The notes beneath the pieces are model-generated. The model was not told where the DNA came from. It saw only the letters and a list, made by a program, of their open reading frames with translations, and made no database searches. The position numbers and the translations under genes are program-made. Source: JABSQH01 sp965230015 (GTDB lineage: Bacteria > Actinomycetota > Acidimicrobiia > Acidimicrobiales > Ilumatobacteraceae). Taken from it: a stretch of 64,000 bases of DNA. Positions 8,262 to 16,154 of the stretch are shown here, one piece after another. Numbering within the stretch: the first letter of the stretch is position 1; the number at the start of each line of letters is the position of its first letter. The DNA lies in assembly GCA_965230015.1 (NCBI GenBank), contig CBDDKF010000009.1, positions 75,277 through 139,276 on the forward strand. The letters run 5' to 3'.

Positions 8262-9620
8262 TCAGGTGAAGTCGCGCAGCAGCTCGGCGACGTGGAATGC
8301 GAGGTCGACGCTTTGGCGAGCGTTGAGTCGCGGGTCGCACACCGTTTCGTAGCGGTGGTCGAGGTCGGTGTCGACGAGCTGGTCGCCCCCACCCAGACAC
8401 TCGGTGACGTCTTCGCCGGTGAGTTCCACGTGCAGACCGCCGGGCCACGTGCCCTCGGCGCGGTGGGCGCGGACGAAGCCGCCGATTTCGCGCACGACGT
8501 CGTCGAAGTGCCGTGTTTTGCGGCCGCCCGGCGCCGTGAAGGTGTTGCCGTGCATCGGGTCGCACGACCACACGACGGGATGCCCCGACTCGCGTACTGC
8601 ACGCAACAGTGGGGGGAGCGCGTCGTCGATGTTGTCGGCACCCATGCGGGTGATCAGGGTGAGCTTGCCCGGGATGCGCGAGGGATTGAGTCGTTCGCAG
8701 AGTTCGAGGGCCTCGTCGACGGTGCTCGTCGGGCCCAACTTGCAGCCGATCGGGTTGGCCACGCCGCGCAGGAACTCCACATGGGCGCCGTCGAGCTCGC
8801 GGGTGCGCTCGCCGATCCACAACATGTGCGCCGAGCAGTCGACCCATGCACCGGTGAGGGTGTCGACGCGGGTGAGCGCTTCCTCGTAGCCGAGGATCAG
8901 CGCCTCGTGGCTGGTGAACACGTCGACCTCGGAGAGGTTGGGGTTCGACTCGGTGTCGACGCCGCAGGCGCGCATGAATGCCAAGGCACGGTCGATCTCG
9001 TTGGCGAGTGACTGGTAGCGCTGACCCTCGGGGCTCGACGACACGAACTCTTGGGTCCAGGCATGCACGCGTGAGAGGTCGGCGAACCCGCCTTTGGTGA
9101 ATGCCCGCAGCAGGTTCAGCGTGGACGCGGACTGGTGGTAGGCCTGCACGAGCCGCTGCGGGTCGGCTTGGCGGGCGGCTTCGGTGGTGGTCGGATCGTT
9201 GACGATGTACCCACGGAACGAGGGAATCTCGGCGTCGCCCACCTGTTCGACCGGCGAGCTGCGCGGCTTGGCGAACTGCCCGGCGATCCGGCCGACCTTC
9301 ACGATCGGTACCCCGGCGCTGTAGGTCAGCACGACCGCCATCTGGAGGATCACGCGCAGCTTCTCGCGGATCAGATCGGCCGAGAAGTCCTCGAAGCTCT
9401 CGGCGCAGTCGCCGGCCTGGAGCAGGAATGCGTTGCCGCTGGCCACTCGTGCCAGCTCGTGTTGCAGCGAACGCGCCTCGCCGGCAAACACCAAGGGCGG
9501 CAGTGCGGAGATCTGCTTGAGGGCTTGGTCGAGTGCGGCCGCGTCTGGCCAGTCGGGTTGCTGTCCTGCTGGGAACTCGCGCCACGACGCGGGTGACCAC
9601 TCGGTTCTCGCTGGGGACAT
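8262..9620 (-). CDS. aroG: 3-deoxy-7-phosphoheptulonate synthase, class II
   Basis: This enzyme condenses phosphoenolpyruvate and erythrose 4-phosphate, the first step of the shikimate pathway. The 452-residue length and the blocks LLQAGDCAESF (near 82), PIVKVGRIAGQFAKPRS (near 104), LLIHE-equivalent ILGYEEALTR, CDPMHGNT and GGLHVELTGEDVTECLGG match type II plant/actinobacterial synthases, with the metal-binding Cys, His, Glu and Asp in these blocks. It starts at ATG 9618-9620. It leads a three-gene operon, which is not an obvious aromatic pathway operon. Confidence 0.95.
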   Translation of the reverse strand: MSPARTEWSPASWREFPAGQQPDWPDAAALDQALKQISALPPLVFAGEARSLQHELARVASGNAFLLQAGDCAESFEDFSADLIREKLRVILQMAVVLTYSAGVPIVKVGRIAGQFAKPRSSPVEQVGDAEIPSFRGYIVNDPTTTEAARQADPQRLVQAYHQSASTLNLLRAFTKGGFADLSRVHAWTQEFVSSSPEGQRYQSLANEIDRALAFMRACGVDTESNPNLSEVDVFTSHEALILGYEEALTRVDTLTGAWVDCSAHMLWIGERTRELDGAHVEFLRGVANPIGCKLGPTSTVDEALELCERLNPSRIPGKLTLITRMGADNIDDALPPLLRAVRESGHPVVWSCDPMHGNTFTAPGGRKTRHFDDVVREIGGFVRAHRAEGTWPGGLHVELTGEDVTECLGGGDQLVDTDLDHRYETVCDPRLNARQSVDLAFHVAELLRDFT

Positions 9621-9647
9621 ACCACCAGGTTATCGGCGGGCAAAACG

Positions 9648-9679
9648 AGAGCGGGGCCCCGTTTCCGGGGCCCCGCTCT
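9648..9679 (-). terminator. Rho-independent terminator of the sigma factor gene
   Basis: A perfect 14-bp G+C-rich stem (9648-9661 with 9666-9679) closes a 4-nt loop. Read on the minus strand it is followed by CGTTTTGCC, a short U run. It lies between the stop of the sigma factor gene and the start of the DAHP synthase gene, both on the minus strand, so it ends the former and separates the two transcripts. Confidence 0.85.
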
Positions 9680-9735
9680 GCGTTGTTCAGTTGATGGTGA
9701 CGCTGGGCCGGGATGACCAACCAGCGTCGACGTGA

Positions 9736-10563
9736 TCAGACGGCGAGGATCCGCTCGGCGTCGTCGCGCAGACCAGCGACGGCCCGGCTGACGAGCCGAC
9801 GGGCGGCCTCGGCGGTGACACCGAGTTGCTCGCCGACCTCGCGGAAGCTCTTGCGCTCGCCGTCGACGAGTCCGAAGCGGGACTCGACGGCGAACCGCGC
9901 CCGGCTGTCGAGCGTGCCGAGCAGCTCGTCGAGCAGGTCGCTGTCGACCAGCGTCATCACGTGGTCTTCCGGCGTGGCATCGCCGTTGGCCATGAGGTCG
10001 CCGAGGGTGGCATCGCCGTCGTCGCCGACGGTCTTGTCGAGGCTTACCGGGGTGGTCAGGCGGTGCAGCTCGGCGTTGGCCTGGTCGAGCGTTTCACCGT
10101 CGCCGGAGGCCTGACGCAGCGCGGCGCGCAGGCTGGCGGAGCGATCGCCCGGGATACGGATGAGGCTCGCCTTCTGGTCGAGTGCACGGCCGATGGCCTG
10201 GCGGATCCAGAAGGTGGCGTAGGTCGAGAACTTGAAGCCGCGCCGCCAGTCGAACTTGTCGACGGCGTGCTCGAGTCCGAGGTTGCCCTCTTGGATGAGG
10301 TCGAGCAGGTCCATGCCCTGGGGCAGGGGGTAGCGGCGGGCGATCGAGACGACGAGGCGGAGGTTGGAGCGGATGAACCGGTCCTTGGCGTTGGCAGCAG
10401 CAGCGACCTTGGCCTTGAGGGCGGCACTGCGCTTGCCGTTGTCGAGCTGTTCCTGAGCCTCGCGGCCGGCCTCGATCACGCGGCTGAGTTCGCGCTCGTC
10501 TTCGGCGGTGAGCAGGGGCACCTTGCCGATGTCGTTGAGGTAGAGACCGATGGAATCATTCAT
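9736..10563 (-). CDS. RpoD-related sigma-70 family factor (group 2/3)
   Basis: The 275-residue factor begins MNDSIGLYLNDIGKVPLLT, a region 1.2 sequence like those of primary sigma factors. Region 2 follows, with RLVVSIARRYPLPQGMDLLDLIQEG and FKFSTYATFWIRQAIGRA (core binding, -10 recognition, melting). Region 3 is short, and region 4 is a helix-turn-helix (SFREVGEQLGVTAEAARRLV). It lacks the long region 1.1 of RpoD, so it is an alternative or stress sigma factor. The ATG at 10561-10563 was preferred over upstream in-frame codons because region 1.2 starts at once. Confidence 0.88.
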   Translation of the reverse strand: MNDSIGLYLNDIGKVPLLTAEDERELSRVIEAGREAQEQLDNGKRSAALKAKVAAAANAKDRFIRSNLRLVVSIARRYPLPQGMDLLDLIQEGNLGLEHAVDKFDWRRGFKFSTYATFWIRQAIGRALDQKASLIRIPGDRSASLRAALRQASGDGETLDQANAELHRLTTPVSLDKTVGDDGDATLGDLMANGDATPEDHVMTLVDSDLLDELLGTLDSRARFAVESRFGLVDGERKSFREVGEQLGVTAEAARRLVSRAVAGLRDDAERILAV

Positions 10564-10947
10564 GATGTTCTGTACAACCGTTCGTGAGTGAGCGAAGATT
10601 CCGCTCGTGTGGTGTGTCGTTGGACACACCTGTGGTGGTTCCTAGGTGCTGTCGAAGTGGTTTCCGTGATGCTGGCTCGGCGCGGTGGCGAATGGCGACG
10701 GTGCGCGGGGTGTGCCGTGTGGTATCGGCAGAAGGGTCCGCTGACGAGGGGTTTTGCCACAAACCGCCCGGGCCGAGCCGAGTCGATGTGATGTTGTTGG
10801 AGGGTATTCGGCGCCGAGGGGCGCTGTGGATGGGGAGCTTTGAACAGTACTACACCTGTCAAGTTCCCTGGGATCGGGGTGCCCGGTTTCGCAAACGTTG
10901 CGCATATCGTGGTCGTTCGTGCCCAAAACCGCCGTCCGTCGCCTGCG
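10564..10947. other. Intergenic region between sigma factor and nadD
   Basis: This 384-nt gap separates two divergent genes and should hold both promoters. No short frame in it has a plausible ribosome-binding site, and I see no RNA gene or stable palindrome. The nadD frame stays open to 10840, so a longer NadD start inside this gap is possible but unlikely. Confidence 0.5.
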
Positions 10948-11532
10948 ATGACACGGATTGGGCTGTTCGGGGGAACGTTCGACCCGCCCCACGTCGGTCA
11001 CCTGGTGACTGCGGTCAATGTGCGTCACGCGCTACAACTCGACGTCGTGATGCTGATGGTGGCCAACGTGCCGTGGCAAAAGGAAGGGTCTCGTCACATC
11101 ACGCCTGCCCTCGATCGGCTGGCGATGGTCGACGCCGCGGTGCGCGACGTGCCGGGGCTGCAACCCGGCCGGCACGAGATCGACCACGGGGGCAACAGCT
11201 ACACCGCCGACACCCTCGACGCGCTCGGCAAGGAGTACGCCGACGCCGAGCTGTTCACGATCGTCGGCGACGATGCCGCGGCGGGTCTGCGCACGTGGTC
11301 GCGGTCGGATGAGGTGGTGGCGTCGTCGTCGCTCGTGGTGGTCGACCGTCCCGGCGAGCCCGTCGTGCTCGACGACGACATCGACTGGATCCGGGTGGAG
11401 GTGCCGCGGCTTGAAGTGTCGAGCACCGATCTGCGGGCGCGTTTCTCCGACGGTCGGCCGCTCGACTATCTCGTGACCGAGCCGGTGCTCGACGTGATCC
11501 GCGATCGGCGCCTGTACGAGATCGCCGAATGA
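10948..11532 (+). CDS. nadD: Nicotinate-nucleotide adenylyltransferase
   Basis: The 194-residue enzyme adenylates nicotinate mononucleotide in NAD synthesis. The nucleotidyltransferase signature IGLFGGTFDPPHVGHL starts at residue 4, giving the GxFDPxHxGH motif, and the C-terminal ISSTxIR-like motif appears as EVSSTDLRARFSDGRPLDYLV. The ATG at 10948 places the first strand at residue 3, as usual. It overlaps the following membrane protein gene by four bases and heads the nadD-x-rsfS cluster common in Actinobacteria. Confidence 0.94.
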   Translation: MTRIGLFGGTFDPPHVGHLVTAVNVRHALQLDVVMLMVANVPWQKEGSRHITPALDRLAMVDAAVRDVPGLQPGRHEIDHGGNSYTADTLDALGKEYADAELFTIVGDDAAAGLRTWSRSDEVVASSSLVVVDRPGEPVVLDDDIDWIRVEVPRLEVSSTDLRARFSDGRPLDYLVTEPVLDVIRDRRLYEIAE

Positions 11533-12953
11533 CCGCCCAAACCGCCCGTCGGCGTCGTCGCACCGTGGTGGTCGGGGTGCTCGCCGTCGTCCTCGTGCTG
11601 GCTGCGGTCGGCGGGTTTCTCGTCGGCTTGGTCACCCTCTCGAATTCCGAGGAAGGCGAGGCGGTGGGGATCGACGAGCGGCCGCGCATCGAACTGCCGA
11701 ACACGCCCAACGGTTTGCTCGTGGTGCAGGGTGTCGATGGCGAGTTGGCGTCGTTGGCAGTGGCCACCCTGTTGCCGCAGGGGCCGGGCGGCTCGCTGGC
11801 GACCGTGCCGACCAACGCCGATCTCAACGCCGGGTTCGGTGACGAACCGCGTACGGTCGCCGCAGCATGGGACGAGCTCGACCCAACCGATGTGACGCAG
11901 CTCGATGCGTTCGCCCTCGATGTCGGGGCGATGCTCTCGATCTCGATCGACCAGGTCGGCGTGTACGACCGTCCGTCGCTCACTGCGGCGTTGGCGCCGA
12001 TCGATGAGATCGAGGTCACGTTGCCCATCGCAGTGCTCGACAGCGACGCCATTGGTTCCGGCGTGGTGAGCGAGGAGGGCGAGCAAACCCTGCGGCGCAG
12101 TGAAGCCGTCGATGCGCTGGTGGCCGTCGACGCCTTCTTGTCGCCGGTCGACCAGCACGCGCTCGATGTGGCGGTGTGGACCGCCCTCGCTGCGGCGGCT
12201 CCGGTCGAGGGTGCTGGTGCTGGTGACGGCGCGGAGGCCGACGATGCGCAGGTGGCGCCGGCAACGTTCGACGATCTGCTCGATCGGCTGCTCGCAGGCC
12301 CGGTCGTCGTGCGCGACTTGGCGCTCGCCGAGGTGCTGGCGTCGCCGTTCGACGATCCCGGCGGCGAAGTGGCCGTGATCGACCGTCGCGACGCACTCCT
12401 GGTGTTCGGGCAGGTGTCGCCCTCCAGGGTCCTCACGCCCAACGCAGCGCTGACGTTCCGGATCGTGTCGGATATCACCGAGGGGCAGCTCGCCGCGAGC
12501 GAGGCGAGGTTCGAGTCGATCCCCGAGATGATGCGCAACCTGATCGGCGAGCTGCTGTTCTTCCAATCCAACCCGGTGTCGATCGACAGCGTGCCCGAGG
12601 GAGAGGAGGGCGCCCCCGTCGTGACCCGTGTCGAGGTGGCCCAAGAGCAGTTCCTCGACGACGTCGAAGAGCTGTCGGCGCTGGTGTTCGGTGAGTCGGA
12701 GGTGGTCCTGGCCGACGAGGTGATCGACGGCATCGACGTCGTCGTCACGCTCGGCACCGGGTACCTCGACTTCCGCGTGGCGGTCGATGCTGGCGAGATC
12801 GTGGTGGAGAACCCGGCGGCCGTCGACGACACCGTTGTGGATGACGCAAACGGCACCGACGCGGACGATGCTGCCGTGGACGACGCCGACTCGACAATGA
12901 CGGAGAGCACCGAGCTGGCGGACGAGCAGTCAGGGGAGTCGGTCGATGGCTGA
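11529..12953 (+). CDS. Membrane-anchored protein of the nadD-rsfS cluster, possibly LCP-like
   Basis: The 474-residue protein has a basic N terminus (QTARRRRRT), one transmembrane helix at residues 13-36 and a long outer domain. In Actinobacteria this slot often holds a LytR-CpsA-Psr phosphotransferase. The segment GLLVVQGVDGELASLAVATLLP resembles the first LCP strands, but the conserved catalytic Asp/Arg residues are not evident, so this is a divergent or non-catalytic relative at best. The tail is a low-complexity Asp/Ala/Thr stretch. It overlaps nadD by 4 nt and rsfS by 8 nt. Confidence 0.75.
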   Translation: MTAQTARRRRRTVVVGVLAVVLVLAAVGGFLVGLVTLSNSEEGEAVGIDERPRIELPNTPNGLLVVQGVDGELASLAVATLLPQGPGGSLATVPTNADLNAGFGDEPRTVAAAWDELDPTDVTQLDAFALDVGAMLSISIDQVGVYDRPSLTAALAPIDEIEVTLPIAVLDSDAIGSGVVSEEGEQTLRRSEAVDALVAVDAFLSPVDQHALDVAVWTALAAAAPVEGAGAGDGAEADDAQVAPATFDDLLDRLLAGPVVVRDLALAEVLASPFDDPGGEVAVIDRRDALLVFGQVSPSRVLTPNAALTFRIVSDITEGQLAASEARFESIPEMMRNLIGELLFFQSNPVSIDSVPEGEEGAPVVTRVEVAQEQFLDDVEELSALVFGESEVVLADEVIDGIDVVVTLGTGYLDFRVAVDAGEIVVENPAAVDDTVVDDANGTDADDAAVDDADSTMTESTELADEQSGESVDG

Positions 12954-13341
12954 GCGCGACGAATCACGTGATCTGGCGCTGCTGGCGGCGCGAGTCGCCG
13001 ACGACAGAAAGGCCGACGACATCGTCGTGCTCGATGTGGGCGAGGTCTTGGCGATCACCGGGTACTTCGTGGTGGCGTCGGCATCGAACCCCCGATTGGT
13101 GCGCACCGTTGCCGAGTCGATCGAAGAGGCGACCAAACTCGAACTCGACCGTGCGCCAGCGCGCGTCGAGGGCTTGCGTGAGCAGCAATGGGTGCTGCTC
13201 GACTTTGGCGACGTGGTGGTCCACGTGTTCCTGGCGTCGGTGCGCGAGTTCTACGAGATCGAGCGCCTGTACCTCGATGTCGACCGCGTCGACTGGCGCG
13301 AGGACTCCGTTGCCGGCACGCCGGACGGCACCGACACGTAG
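12946..13341 (+). CDS. rsfS: Ribosomal silencing factor RsfS
   Basis: The 131-residue protein matches the RsfS/Iojap family, which binds ribosomal protein L14 and blocks 30S-50S joining when growth slows. Family blocks are present: ADDIVVLDVGEVLAITGYFVVASASN at the start, a helix carrying RTVAESIEEAT, REQQWVLLDFGDVVVHVF, and the C-terminal REFYEIERLYLD. It directly follows and overlaps the membrane-protein gene, in the usual nadD context. Confidence 0.93.
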   Translation: MAERDESRDLALLAARVADDRKADDIVVLDVGEVLAITGYFVVASASNPRLVRTVAESIEEATKLELDRAPARVEGLREQQWVLLDFGDVVVHVFLASVREFYEIERLYLDVDRVDWREDSVAGTPDGTDT

Positions 13342-13447
13342 CCCGGACCGCCGAGTCGATCCGGAGCGTTGGCTCCGGCACTTGCGCCGGCCGCAGCGTG
13401 TGGGCCCCATCGGCGCTGGCCGAGCACGGGTGGCTCGAGTGCGGTCG

Positions 13448-14047
13448 TCAGTCGGTTGCGGTGAGGAGCGCAGCGGCCGCAGCAGCCAACGCAGTCAGCC
13501 GGCGCCGAAACACAGCGATCGACGGTCGGTCGGACTTCAAACCTGTGGGTGCGAGCGTGAGCAGATCCAAGGCTTCGTTGATCGTGCGCGGCGGCGCGTT
13601 GGTGTGACTCCGGAGGAACCCGCGCACGGCGCGTTGTGCTCGGCGCGTCGCTGCCTGCGCAACGTCTTCCGCGAACTCGTGCTTGGCCTCCATCAGTTCG
13701 TCGCCGTGTGCGGTCGCCGCGAGAAGGGCCCATCCGTCGCCGATCGATCGCTGCAGGTACCCGTCGAGGCGCTGGGCGAGTGATCCATCGGCGTCGAGCG
13801 CCGCAATCGATGCGTCGGCCTGATCGTCGAGCAGCGCGCCAAACGCTGCGCTGAACAGGTCGGCGCGATCCTCGAAGTACCGGTACAACGCAGGACGCGA
13901 CACGCCCGCGGCCTCCGCGACATCGGCCATCGAGGTGCCGCGGTACCCCTGCGACGCGAACACTGGTATCGCTGCGCGTCGAATGGCGTCGATCCGGTGG
14001 GCACGGTTCGCGTCCGTACCCGTCGCGGCAGCCGACGGCGCGGTCAT
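13448..14047 (-). CDS. TetR-family transcriptional regulator
   Basis: The 199-residue repressor has an N-terminal DNA-binding domain ending in GTSMADVAEAAGVSRPALYRYFEDR (the TetR recognition helix and the YxYF signature), followed by an all-helical ligand domain. The ATG at 14045-14047 leaves about 23 residues before the first helix. It is divergent from a short-chain dehydrogenase, and the shared 116-nt region carries several TGTCAG/CTGACA half-sites, so it probably represses both itself and the dehydrogenase. Its ligand is unknown. Confidence 0.88.
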   Translation of the reverse strand: MTAPSAAATGTDANRAHRIDAIRRAAIPVFASQGYRGTSMADVAEAAGVSRPALYRYFEDRADLFSAAFGALLDDQADASIAALDADGSLAQRLDGYLQRSIGDGWALLAATAHGDELMEAKHEFAEDVAQAATRRAQRAVRGFLRSHTNAPPRTINEALDLLTLAPTGLKSDRPSIAVFRRRLTALAAAAAALLTATD

Positions 14048-14163
14048 CGCCAAGAGCTTGACAGATTGGCGTCGAAATGTCAGGCTCGCCGGGAACTGAC
14101 ATTCCGGAACGAAAGTGTCAGACGTGTCAGAACGACCCCAACCCACTTGAGACAGGAGTCCCC
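14048..14163. promoter_or_regulatory. TetR/SDR divergent operator region with TGTCAG half-sites
   Basis: An 8-bp inverted repeat (14076-14083 and 14096-14103, arms AATGTCAG/CTGACATT, 12-nt spacer) lies near the middle. Two more direct TGTCAG copies occur at 14116-14121 and 14125-14130, and a TTGACAG occurs near 14059. The clustering in a TetR divergent region points to an operator. A ribosome-binding site (GACAGGAG) precedes the SDR start. Confidence 0.65.
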
Positions 14164-14985
14164 ATGAGCGACCGACCGATCGAGAACCGCACCGTGTGCG
14201 TCACCGGGGCATCGAGTGGGATCGGTCGAGCGATCGCCGAACACCTCGGTTCGCTGGGTGCGCACGTCTTCCTCATGGGCCGCACCGCCGAGCCGATGGA
14301 GGAGTCGGCCTCGACGATCCAGGCTGCGGGAGGTACGGCCGACGTGTCGTCATTCGACATCACCGACAGCGCCGCACTGCAAGGGTGGATCCAGGGTGCC
14401 GCCGATCGGACCGGACGGCTCGATGTGCTGGTGAACAACGCCGGTCTGGGCGACTTCGGCTCGACGATCGTCGACGGCGATCCCGAGATGTGGAAGACGA
14501 TGCTCGACGTCAACGTGTTGGCGCTCACGGTGGGCAGCCAGGCCGCAGTGCATGCGATGCGCGCCACGAACTCCCAGGGCAACATCATCAACATCTCGTC
14601 GGTTGCGGCGATCCGCCGCGACTCCGGCGTGTACGGCGCCACCAAACACGCCGTGAACTGCATCAACGCCTCGTTGCGGGCCGAGCTGGAGGACGACCCG
14701 ATCCGGGTCACGTCGATCATGCCCGGCGCGTTCGCCACGAACTTCGTGCGGCACGCTCCTCCGTCGGTGATCGAGGGCTTTGCCGCAATGGGTGGGATCG
14801 CCGACTTCGAGGTGAACGAGTCGGGGACGTTCACCCGCGACGAGATCGACCAGGTGCAGTCGGCACTCAACTCTCAAGTGGGCAACGTGCAACACATCGC
14901 CAACGCGGTCGAGTTCATCATCAATCAACCGATCGAGCTGAACATCGAAGAGCTGGTGATCCGCCCGCAGAAGAGCATCGTGTAG
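14164..14985 (+). CDS. Short-chain dehydrogenase/reductase
   Basis: The 273-residue NAD(P)-dependent oxidoreductase has the classical SDR layout: cofactor loop TGASSGIGRA near residue 14, NNAGLGD near 90, the catalytic Ser in INISSVAAI near 142, and YGATKHA (YxxxK) near 157. It starts at ATG 14164 after GACAGGAG. The frame extends upstream, but there it overlaps the operator. It is probably controlled by the divergent TetR protein. The substrate is not predictable from sequence. Confidence 0.92.
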   Translation: MSDRPIENRTVCVTGASSGIGRAIAEHLGSLGAHVFLMGRTAEPMEESASTIQAAGGTADVSSFDITDSAALQGWIQGAADRTGRLDVLVNNAGLGDFGSTIVDGDPEMWKTMLDVNVLALTVGSQAAVHAMRATNSQGNIINISSVAAIRRDSGVYGATKHAVNCINASLRAELEDDPIRVTSIMPGAFATNFVRHAPPSVIEGFAAMGGIADFEVNESGTFTRDEIDQVQSALNSQVGNVQHIANAVEFIINQPIELNIEELVIRPQKSIV

Positions 14986-15003
14986 CTCAGGCGTGTGTCG
15001 GCG

Positions 15004-15441
15004 CTACGGCGTGAAGCCGGGCGGGGCGAGTTCGAAGTGCTTGAACTCGAACCCAGGCGTCACCGTGCAGCCGACGAGCGTCCAGTCGCCGAGTGGTTCT
15101 GCCGACTGCCAATGGTGGGGGAGCACGACTGCTTGGGGCTGATGGCCGTCGCTCTCGCCGTCGTGCAGGCTGCCCAGCGTGGTCGTAGTGATCTCGCCGC
15201 GTGCGGGGTCGGCCACATGGAGCTGGAGTGGGGCGCCGCTGTGGAAGTGCCAGATCTCTGTGGCGTCGATGCGATGCCAGTGCGAGCGCTCTCCGGCGGC
15301 GAGTAGAAAGATGATCGAGCTCCCGATGTCGCGGCCGTCGCGGCCCTTCTGCCCGCGCCACAACTCCCGGTAGTGCCCACCCTCGGGATGCGGGTGCATC
15401 TCGAAGCGTTTGATGATGTGTTGTGCCGTCGGATCGCTCAT
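15004..15441 (-). CDS. Cupin-fold protein (DUF985/cupin_5 type)
   Basis: The 145-residue protein carries the cupin_5 pattern: HPEGGHYRELWR at residues 18-29, ERSHWHRIDATEIWHFHSG in the first metal-binding motif, and a C-terminal VGCTVTPGFEFKHFEL. Members are small single-domain beta-barrel proteins of uncertain function, sometimes epimerase-like. GGAGG lies five bases before the ATG at 15439-15441. The gene converges on the SDR gene. Confidence 0.85.
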   Translation of the reverse strand: MSDPTAQHIIKRFEMHPHPEGGHYRELWRGQKGRDGRDIGSSIIFLLAAGERSHWHRIDATEIWHFHSGAPLQLHVADPARGEITTTTLGSLHDGESDGHQPQAVVLPHHWQSAEPLGDWTLVGCTVTPGFEFKHFELAPPGFTP

Positions 15442-15533
15442 CGTCACCTCCGCAGCCTGGCATGCCGCGAACGCCGGTTGGAGGCCTCTGCGGCGAGGGG
15501 TAGATTCGAGGGCTGCCGCGATGGCGACATCTC

Positions 15534-15609
15534 GGGGCTATAGCTCAGTTGGTAGAGCGCTTCCATGGCATGGAAGAGGTCAGGAGTTCGATTCTCCTTA
15601 GCTCCACCA
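15534..15609 (+). tRNA. tRNA-Ala (anticodon GGC)
   Basis: The sequence folds into a complete cloverleaf: acceptor GGGGCTA pairs with TAGCTCC, the D-arm is GCTCAGTTGGTAGAGC, the anticodon stem CTTCC/GGAAG encloses loop ATGGCAT with anticodon GGC, and the T-arm contains GTTCGATTC. The discriminator A and an encoded CCA end it at 15609. It marks the left edge of a region rich in mobile and broken genes, so its 3' end may have served as an integration site. Confidence 0.97.
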
Positions 15610-15828
15610 CGAAGCCCCAGCTCAGCAGAGTTACTGCTGTGCTTGACTCGCCGGTCGCAGCAGATCGGGGACCTTAACGGGGACCTTGAGCATGAGCGGT
15701 TGAGTGAAGCCTTCTTCGAGTGGTTTGTCCGGCGCATCTGCGGTCGGCATCGTCGACTCGGCCCCCCCCTCAAAGACTTCGCACCTCGCTCACGCGCGTA
15801 CGCGACGTGCGCGTGGAGGGTGGGGTGA

Positions 15829-16095
15829 ATGGGCATGAGCGAGGTTGAGGACGTCAACGATCTGCGACGCGACGGTGGACTCGATCGAGATGCCGATGGA
15901 CGTCGACTTCTCACGGTGGTAGACGCAGCGGCGTTTTTGGCTGTTAGCCGCGGCGTGGTCTACAAGCTTCTCGGCTCGGGAGCTCTTGCGTCGGTTCGTA
16001 TCGGCCGGTGCCGTCGGATTCCGCTTGCTGAGCTTCGTCGCTTCGTCGACGCCGCCGTTGGTGTTGAGAGTTCTATCGGTGCTGCGGGCTCATAG
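15829..16095 (+). CDS. Excisionase-type helix-turn-helix protein
   Basis: The 88-residue protein has the excisionase-family DNA-binding domain: LLTVVDAAAFLAVSRGVVYKLL, then GSGALASVRIGRCRRIPLAELRRFVD, the winged-helix pattern of Xis/MerR-like proteins. Such proteins direct excision of integrated elements or act as regulators. GGAGGG lies eight bases before the ATG. It sits 220 nt after a tRNA gene, the usual place for excision functions. No integrase is present next to it; the intervening 220 nt show no recognisable fragment. Confidence 0.75.
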   Translation: MGMSEVEDVNDLRRDGGLDRDADGRRLLTVVDAAAFLAVSRGVVYKLLGSGALASVRIGRCRRIPLAELRRFVDAAVGVESSIGAAGS

Positions 16096-16154
16096 CGATT
16101 GGCGAGGCTTCGAACTGAGTGAGGATCGAGTCCTGCAGCAGTGGAGCGAACGAG

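Noticed and set aside
6943..9720. A 925-codon open frame on the minus strand across the DAHP synthase and serine hydrolase genes
   Set aside because: Only its last part is real coding sequence; the rest is an Arg/Pro-rich shadow of two recognised enzymes in another frame.
11255..12967. A 570-codon Ser/Thr-rich frame opposite the nadD-rsfS cluster
   Set aside because: It is antisense to three recognised or tightly overlapping genes, and its composition is the usual high-GC mirror image.
15610..15828. Possible integrase remnant between tRNA-Ala and the excisionase
   Set aside because: I could not find any integrase motif (R-H-R-Y) in any frame.
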